In this document: piece after piece, positions 14,390 through 18,668 of the stretch
Layout of the letters: each line of letters starts with the position of its first letter
Position numbering within the stretch: position 1 is the first letter of the stretch
Source of the DNA: Myxococcota bacterium
GTDB taxonomy: Bacteria; Myxococcota; Polyangia; GCA-2747355; JAKLHH01
Direction of reading: 5' to 3'
Assembly (NCBI GenBank): GCA_022710245.1
Contig: JAKLHH010000020.1
Coordinates: forward strand, 1 to 18,668
Length of the DNA: 18,668 nucleotides
Translations under genes and position numbers: made by a program
The notes under the pieces: generated by a model
What the model saw: the letters and a program-made list of their open reading frames with translations, nothing else
The model's database searches: none
Told to the model about the DNA's origin: nothing

Positions 14390-14827
14390 ATGTCCCCAGC
14401 CCGCCCCCACAGCCGGCTCCACCTGCGGGTGCCCCTCAACATCGACGCCTGGCTCGCCTGGGGGTACCAGCGGCGCCGCTGCACCATCACCGAGTTCTCC
14501 ACCCACGGCCTGACGGTCAAGGGCGTGGACGCCCCGGTGGGGACGCCGGTCGCGGTGGAGCTGCCGCTCCCCGAGGGCAACTTCACGCTCTGCGGCGTGC
14601 TCGTGCACCGCTCCGGCGCGGCCGGCTCGGCCGGCGTCAGGCTCCTCGAGCTGCCGCCGCTGCTGCAGGTCGACCTCGAGCTCTACCTCTGGGGGCTGAT
14701 CGCGGCCTCGGCGCTGCCCGATCCGAAGCGCTGCTCCGTCGCCGGCTGCGATCGACCTCGCAAGGCGAAGGGGCTCTGCTCGCTCCACTACAACCGCCAC
14801 CGCCGCCAGCTCCCCGCCGAGGCGTGA
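14390..14827 (+). CDS. PilZ-domain protein with C-terminal Cys3His zinc-finger-like motif
   Basis: The ATG at 14390 has GGAGG at 14381-14385; upstream extensions are low in plausibility. 145 residues, cytosolic. PilZ domains bind cyclic di-GMP through an RxxxR and a [D/N]xSxxG motif: R9-LHL-R13 is present, and E35-F-S-T-H-G40 is the second motif with Glu in place of Asp/Asn. The predicted barrel runs to about residue 100. The end, residues 115-137, is C-x4-C-x9-C-x2-H (Cys115, Cys120, Cys130, His133) in a basic context (DRPRKAKGLC, NRHRR). This resembles small zinc-binding modules often found beside HNH nucleases or in DNA-binding proteins. It could bind zinc and nucleic acid under cyclic di-GMP control, which is inference. 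It lies divergently from the porin operon and directly upstream of two lipoprotein-type reading frames. Confidence 0.8.
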   Translation: MSPARPHSRLHLRVPLNIDAWLAWGYQRRRCTITEFSTHGLTVKGVDAPVGTPVAVELPLPEGNFTLCGVLVHRSGAAGSAGVRLLELPPLLQVDLELYLWGLIAASALPDPKRCSVAGCDRPRKAKGLCSLHYNRHRRQLPAEA

Positions 14828-14831
14828 GCGA

Positions 14832-14894
14832 GTGCGCGCCCTCGAGCTCGCCCTGCTGATCGCCGCGCTCGCGAGCTGCACCTTCGACGTCTAG
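14832..14894 (+). CDS. 20-residue reading frame consisting only of a lipoprotein signal peptide
   Basis: GTG at 14832 starts four bases after the PilZ stop and reads MRALELALLIAALASCTFDV then TAG: a short n-region, hydrophobic core, lipobox LAS|C16 and four more residues. GAGG lies nine bases before the GTG. If translated, lipidated and cleaved it would leave a five-residue lipopeptide, CTFDV. Its 3' part (14866-14888) is identical over 23 bp to 14951-14973 in the next gene, whose product also reads LASCTFD. It could be the remnant of a duplicated lipoprotein gene, a translated leader controlling the next gene, or a true micropeptide. Expression is unproven. Confidence 0.4.
   Translation: MRALELALLIAALASCTFDV
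14866..14888 (+). repeat. 23-bp direct repeat, copy 1 (lipobox segment)
   Basis: This stretch (starting CGCTCGCGAGC, ending CCTTCGAC) recurs exactly at 14951-14973, 85 bp downstream, and encodes the same LASCTFD lipobox in both places. After it the sequences diverge: GTC-TAG here, ATG-ACG there. Confidence 0.85.
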
Positions 14895-14910
14895 GGCCCG
14901 AGGGAGGACC

Positions 14911-15879
14911 ATGATGAACGCGACCCGCTGCTCGACTCTCCTCCTCCTCACGCTCGCGAGCTGCACCTTCGACATGACGCGCGAGCGCCCCGGCGTGGGC
15001 GACGGACCACGCGCGGAGCGGATCGCCGATGCTCCCGCGCCCGACGCTGCCGGCGAGGCTCGCGGCGATCGCACCGCGGACCGGGCGCTCGACCTGAAGC
15101 TCGATGGCGCGAAGCAGGACGCGGCCAGGCCCGACGCGCCGAAGCCCGATGGGCCGAAGCTCGATCAGAAGAAGGCCGACGCGCCGAAGCCCGATCAGCC
15201 CGTCAAGCCCGACCTGCCCAAGCCCGACCTGCTCAAGCCCGACCTGCTCAAGCCCGACCTGACCATCCAGCTGGTGACCTGGATCCCCGGCGGTCCCACG
15301 AGCGGCACCGCCTCGGTGACCTGCGCGCCCGCCTACACCGTCGGCGGCGGCGGGAGCTGCGGCCCGGGGCTGGACGCCCTCTATGCCTTCACCAACACCA
15401 GCGACACCCAGGCGCCGTACAGCTACCACGCGGCCTGCAACAGCGGCTCCCCGACGGTCTGGGCGGCCTGCGTCGACCAGCTGACCTTCGGCAACCTCTA
15501 CCGCGTCCATGCTCCCGGCAGCTCCAGCGCGACGTGCACCGCGGGTGACCACCTCCTCGGCGGTTCCTGCAGCTGCGGCACCGGCACGACGAAGATCACG
15601 GCGTCCTACCCCGACGCAAGCGAGACCTGGAAGTGCATCTGCCAGGGGCCGAACCCGGGCACCACGCAGGCGATCTGCCTGCAGGGGAGCCTGTCGACGA
15701 ACCACTGGTCGAACCTGAGCACCGGGACCAGCTGTCCGGCCGGACGGCTCCTCGCCGGGGGGTGCCACTGCAACGGCTACCCCGTCACCGAGTCGCAGCC
15801 CTCCGGGAACGGCTGGTCCTGCGGCTGCGCCGGGGCCCCCACCCCCACGTCCTACGTCATCTGCGGCACCCAGCCCTAG
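14911..15879 (+). CDS. Lipoprotein with KPD-rich linker and three Cys-rich C-terminal modules
   Basis: ATG at 14911 follows GGGAGG (14902-14907) by three bases; the in-frame ATG at 14914 has the better six-base spacing. 322 residues. The signal ends LAS|C18. Residues 30-117 are a low-complexity Asp/Lys/Pro linker with repeated K-P-D; at DNA level 15205-15261 is a 15-bp tandem repeat (KPDLP/KPDLL). Residues 138-187, 209-256 and 275-318 look like three related modules: C-x2-G/A-x4-GG-x-C-x-C, a variable loop, then W-x-C/A-x-C and a final C. Such linker-plus-module architecture suits a domain held away from the membrane. I do not recognise the module; surface binding is inference. It is convergent with the DUF4091 gene (11 bp between stops). 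Confidence 0.8.
   Translation: MMNATRCSTLLLLTLASCTFDMTRERPGVGDGPRAERIADAPAPDAAGEARGDRTADRALDLKLDGAKQDAARPDAPKPDGPKLDQKKADAPKPDQPVKPDLPKPDLLKPDLLKPDLTIQLVTWIPGGPTSGTASVTCAPAYTVGGGGSCGPGLDALYAFTNTSDTQAPYSYHAACNSGSPTVWAACVDQLTFGNLYRVHAPGSSSATCTAGDHLLGGSCSCGTGTTKITASYPDASETWKCICQGPNPGTTQAICLQGSLSTNHWSNLSTGTSCPAGRLLAGGCHCNGYPVTESQPSGNGWSCGCAGAPTPTSYVICGTQP
14951..14973 (+). repeat. 23-bp direct repeat, copy 2 (lipobox segment)
   Basis: Exact copy of 14866-14888, within the signal peptide coding region of the KPD-linker lipoprotein and in the matching reading frame. Confidence 0.85.
15205..15261 (+). repeat. 15-bp coding tandem repeat (KPDL units)
   Basis: Units of AAGCCCGACCTG plus CCC or CTC run at 15205-15219, 15220-15234, 15235-15249, and a 12-bp last unit to 15261. 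The near identity at synonymous sites points to recent slippage expansion of the linker. Confidence 0.8.
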
Positions 15880-15890
15880 CTCGCCCCAGC

Positions 15891-18155
15891 TCAGTCCACC
15901 GGCACGATCTTCAGGTAAGCGAGGAAGGTGTAGGCGAAGTCGCCCGTCTTCTGCGACTTGCCGCCGACCTCGACGGAGAGGCTGCCGTCCTTGAGGTCGA
16001 CGGTGACGGTGCGCTCGAGCGTGGGCTGCGCGCTCGTCGTCGGCTCGTCGTTCACCGCCACCACGCCCTCGACGGTGACGTTGTGCGGGTCGTTCGGGTA
16101 GCCCTTGGCCGGGCGCCCGACCCCGACGGTGACCGCGTAGCGCCCGCTCTCGAGGCCGAGCTCGAAGAGGTTGCGGCGGCCATAGTCGTCGTAGAGGTAG
16201 CTCTTCTGCGCCTCGCTGTAGCCGGCCACGTCGTCGTAGCCGGTGAGCGTGATGGCGGGCTTGCCGATGTTCTCGCCCGACCAGCCGAGCTGCGTCTTCG
16301 CGTCGTAGGCCTGCCAGCCGACCTTGAGGTAGGTCTTGCCGCCGACGACGAGCGGGCTCGCGGTGGGCTTGCCGGCCGGGTCCTGGAAGTTCAGGTAGTA
16401 CTCGCCGCGCGGGCGCACGCTGCTCGTCGCGGCCAGCACCGGCAGCGTCTTGCGGCTCCCCTCGATGTAGCGGCCCAGCTCGCGCCGGAGCGCCGCCATC
16501 GCCTCGGCGTTCTTGCTCCAGCTGGTCAGGCTCGAGGCCGCGGAGTCCACGGTCGCGTCGACCACCTCCTTGACGCCGACGCGCGGGTGCTTGCCGCCGT
16601 TCGCCAGGTAGAGGTACTCGTAGTCCTCGAAGCCCTCGCGCAGGAGCTCGGCGCGGTAGCCCGGCTGCGCGCCGTCGAAGAAGCGCCCGCCGTCGTAGTA
16701 GGCCCAGCCGCTGGCGCGGTAGTGCCACGACACCCAGGGGATGATCCGCTGGTGCAGCCCGGCTCGGTCGACGCGCGTCGGGTTGAAGTAGGGGTCGGGG
16801 TCCTGGTCGAGGCTGTAGAACCAGACCGCCTCGCCGGTGCTCTGCTGCCGCTGCTGCGCGTAGGTCTGCTGGTACGCGCCGACGTGGGCGATCCAGAGGT
16901 CGTAGCCGCAGGCGCCGCCCGCCTCCTCGGCGATCTCGGGCTTCGGCTCCTCGCTGATGGCGAGGCGGAGCTTGGGGGCTGCCTTCTTGGAGAGGCGGCA
17001 GAGGTGCGCGGCGAGCTTGTAGTCCTCCGGGCCCTGCGGCTCGTTCTGCACGTAGTAATAGGACTTCGCCAGGTAGCCGTTCGCCTCCAGGTAGCCCGCG
17101 AGCGCGGTCAGCCACTGCGACCACCTGGCGTTGTAGGCGGCGGTGCCGTAGTGGTCGCTGCCGCGGCTCTCGCCGCAGAAGGTCGCCGGCCGCGGGGTGG
17201 CGTTGTCGACGAACTGGAAGGCCTCGGCGCTGGGGAAGCCGACGCCGTTCCAGCCCTCGCCGAGGATGTACTTCTTCGCCAGCGCCTTGATGCTGTAGTC
17301 GGCCCCCTCGGTGGGCTCGTCCCAGAAGCTGGAGCAGGGCGCGGCGGCCTGCGGGTTGTCCCAGGTGATCTTGTAGGAGAAGCCGCTCGGCCAGGGGACA
17401 GAGGTGGGCGTCAGGCGGCGCTCGAAGAGGAGCGTCTTCGCCTGCAGGGCCGTGCCGCTCCCCTTGAGGTCCGCGACGCTGAGGTTGAGCTGGCTGTCGA
17501 AGTGGATCTCCTTCGGCAGCGCGAAGTCGAAGACCGTCAGCGTGATCGGCACCGTGATGGCAGCTCCCGAGGCGGGCTTCAACGTCAGCGTGGTCTGGTG
17601 CGCGCCGGCGGGTGCACCCTCGGGGACGAAGACGGTGATCCAGAGCGGCACCCCGCTCGAGGCGGAGAGCGTCACGCTGCCGCCGGAGGCGAGCGGCGTC
17701 AGGTGCTCCTCCCAGCCCTGCTCGTAGCCGGCGACGGCGAGCTGCACACGCTGGCCGGCGCCCAGCTTGGGGAAGGGCGCGATGGTGGCGGTCACCCCAC
17801 CGGCGGCGGGCCCCACCACGAGCTGGGCCGGCTCGAACTCGCGTCGCGCGGCGAAGAGGTGGAGCCCGGAGCTCGTCGCCGAGGGCGCCACGTCGCTGGT
17901 GCGGACCTTGACCGCCACCGGCGTGGTCCAGAGCGGGAGCGCGGCCGTGCTCTCGGTGAGCTTGTAGGTGAGCTCGCCGTCGCCCGGCTGCACCGGCTCG
18001 GTGGGGATGTCCGGCGGAGGCGGCCCGAGGTCGCGCGGGCCGGCGCCGCGCTCCTGACCGGGCGCGGCGCCGTCAGCGGCGGGTGAGGTCTCGCTGCAGC
18101 TGGACAGGAGGAGCCCGAGGAGCGGGAGCCCTCTCAACACCAGTCTCGTGCGCAT
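15891..18155 (-). CDS. DUF4091/GH123-like lipoprotein with C-terminal carbohydrate-binding-like domain
   Basis: The ATG at 18155 gives 754 residues and a signal ending LSS|C20; an ATG at 18188 would add 11 residues upstream of a -10-like box. A Pro/Gly linker reaches about residue 60. The body follows the DUF4091/GH123 layout: an N-terminal beta domain with the REFEPAQLVV signature, a barrel with YYYVQNEPQGPEDY (Asn371-Glu372), WFYSLDQDPDPYFN, WHYRASGWAYYDG, and the family's EGFEDYEYLYL near Glu510. The usual DEP at the active-site position appears as NEP. Residues about 600-754 (YLKVGWQAYD, ELGLESGRYAVTVGVGRP, NVTVEGVVAVN) look like a galactose-binding or malectin-like carbohydrate-binding domain. 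It probably handles a complex glycan at the cell envelope, but substrate and activity are uncertain. Confidence 0.75.
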   Translation of the reverse strand: MRTRLVLRGLPLLGLLLSSCSETSPAADGAAPGQERGAGPRDLGPPPPDIPTEPVQPGDGELTYKLTESTAALPLWTTPVAVKVRTSDVAPSATSSGLHLFAARREFEPAQLVVGPAAGGVTATIAPFPKLGAGQRVQLAVAGYEQGWEEHLTPLASGGSVTLSASSGVPLWITVFVPEGAPAGAHQTTLTLKPASGAAITVPITLTVFDFALPKEIHFDSQLNLSVADLKGSGTALQAKTLLFERRLTPTSVPWPSGFSYKITWDNPQAAAPCSSFWDEPTEGADYSIKALAKKYILGEGWNGVGFPSAEAFQFVDNATPRPATFCGESRGSDHYGTAAYNARWSQWLTALAGYLEANGYLAKSYYYVQNEPQGPEDYKLAAHLCRLSKKAAPKLRLAISEEPKPEIAEEAGGACGYDLWIAHVGAYQQTYAQQRQQSTGEAVWFYSLDQDPDPYFNPTRVDRAGLHQRIIPWVSWHYRASGWAYYDGGRFFDGAQPGYRAELLREGFEDYEYLYLANGGKHPRVGVKEVVDATVDSAASSLTSWSKNAEAMAALRRELGRYIEGSRKTLPVLAATSSVRPRGEYYLNFQDPAGKPTASPLVVGGKTYLKVGWQAYDAKTQLGWSGENIGKPAITLTGYDDVAGYSEAQKSYLYDDYGRRNLFELGLESGRYAVTVGVGRPAKGYPNDPHNVTVEGVVAVNDEPTTSAQPTLERTVTVDLKDGSLSVEVGGKSQKTGDFAYTFLAYLKIVPVD

Positions 18156-18160
18156 GCGCC

Positions 18161-18166
18161 AGTATA
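18161..18166 (-). promoter_or_regulatory. -10-like TATACT immediately before the DUF4091 start
   Basis: On the minus strand TATACT ends five bases before the ATG at 18155, so transcription would begin at or next to the A of the ATG. No ribosome binding site precedes this ATG, which fits a leaderless mRNA. No good -35 element is seen 16-18 bp upstream. Confidence 0.4.
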
Positions 18167-18289
18167 GCGTGAGGGGGCTGCAGCCCACGAGCGGCTACGC
18201 CGCGAGCCGCCACGCCCGCCCGCTGCCTGCCGTGAACCTCCATGATCTCGCCGGTCCGGCCCGGCACGCCGGCTGCAACCCCGGCCGGC

Positions 18290-18668
18290 ATGAAGCTCAG
18301 CACCCACCGCACCCTGGTTGCCCTCTCCGCCATCCTCCTCGCTGCCTGCGCCGCCCCCGAGGGCGAGGAGCAGGAGCTGCGCCTGGTCCCCCGCGGCAAG
18401 GCCGACAACTATTACTCCAGCGTCGCCGTCGAGTACGAGCTCACGGGGAGCTTGCCGGTGAAGATCACCGCCGAGGACTTCGCGGATCAGGCGAAGCGCG
18501 ACGACGCCATCGCGCGGCGCATCACCGCGTTCGGGCTCTACCTCACGACCTTCATCACCGAGAAGTTCCACGGCATTGACGAGAACGGCGACGGCCAGAT
18601 CACCGAGGACGAGGTGTTCTTCCACAACGAGGACTACGGCGGCTACCACGCGATGGTGCGCAACCACA
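18290..18668 (+). CDS. EF-hand lipoprotein, 5' part (runs off the window)
   Basis: An ATG at 18290 opens a frame that continues past the window end (126 codons seen). The signal ends LAA|C20, with Lys near the N-terminus. An acidic stretch (22-29) and LVPRGKADNYYS follow, then a beta-like and helical region. Residues 97-108, DENGDGQITEDE, form a canonical EF-hand loop with Asp1, Asn3, Asp5, Thr9 and Glu12 in calcium-ligand positions. No second EF-hand is seen before the edge. No ribosome binding site precedes the ATG (CCCCGGCCGGC). The protein is predicted to be an envelope calcium-binding lipoprotein; the rest of the domain structure is not visible. It is divergent from the DUF4091 gene across 134 bp. 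Confidence 0.7.
   Translation, partial: MKLSTHRTLVALSAILLAACAAPEGEEQELRLVPRGKADNYYSSVAVEYELTGSLPVKITAEDFADQAKRDDAIARRITAFGLYLTTFITEKFHGIDENGDGQITEDEVFFHNEDYGGYHAMVRNH

Noticed and set aside
14788..17124. A 778-codon minus-strand open frame
   Set aside because: It runs in another frame through the DUF4091 gene and antisense to the KPD-linker lipoprotein; the KPD repeat appears as a meaningless VGLEQ-type repeat.
15633..18086. An 817-codon plus-strand open frame
   Set aside because: It overlaps the end of the KPD-linker lipoprotein and is antisense to the DUF4091 gene; its composition is typical of an antisense shadow.

Overview
The window is about 18.7 kb of very GC-rich DNA with strong G/C bias at third codon positions. 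It carries unusually many exported proteins: of 13 protein genes of normal size, 7 have a lipobox-type signal peptide and at least 3 more have an N-terminal signal or membrane segment. The Pro/Gly/Asp-rich linkers behind lipoboxes, Cys-rich repeat lipoproteins, an EF-hand lipoprotein and a PilZ protein resemble the Myxococcota (former Deltaproteobacteria). That assignment is inference from style, since no rRNA or marker gene is present. No tRNA, rRNA, CRISPR array, insertion sequence or phage gene was seen.

Layout. (1) 5-3377, plus strand: a compact run of a membrane-anchored alpha/beta hydrolase, an exported alpha/beta hydrolase (ATGA overlap) and an S41-protease-like lipoprotein. (2) 3397-4647, minus strand: a lipoprotein built of 17 uninterrupted 21-residue Cys4 repeats, tail to tail with the S41 gene. 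(3) 4934-9146, plus strand: a small exported protein of unknown function, an exported member of the peptidylarginine/agmatine deiminase superfamily, and a HEAT-repeat-like lipoprotein whose 3' part carries a family of short AATT-bearing inverted and direct repeats. (4) 9094-14110, minus strand: a three-gene operon for a LamB-type maltoporin and two GH13 alpha-amylase-family lipoproteins; gene ends overlap as ATGA and the second GH13 gene overlaps the HEAT gene tail to tail. (5) 14390-15879, plus strand: a PilZ domain fused to a C-terminal Cys3His motif, a 20-codon reading frame that is just a lipoprotein signal peptide, and a lipoprotein with a KPD linker and three Cys-rich modules. (6) 15891-18155, minus strand: a large DUF4091/GH123-like lipoprotein with a C-terminal carbohydrate-binding-like region and a possibly leaderless promoter. 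(7) 18290 to the window end, plus strand: the start of an EF-hand lipoprotein.

How it works together (inference): the porin and two lipoprotein amylases form a self-contained alpha-glucan capture unit. The envelope-anchored amylases would cut starch, glycogen or maltodextrin, and the porin would admit the products. The nearby DUF4091 lipoprotein would act on another glycan. No cytoplasmic transporter, maltose-binding protein or regulator lies in the window, though two TTG-N7-CAA sites sit in the intergenic region upstream of the porin. The most unusual items are the signal-peptide-only reading frame sharing an exact 23-bp match with its neighbour, the repeat family inside the HEAT gene, the PilZ/Cys3His fusion, and the deiminase-like and DUF4091 proteins with substitutions at expected active-site positions.
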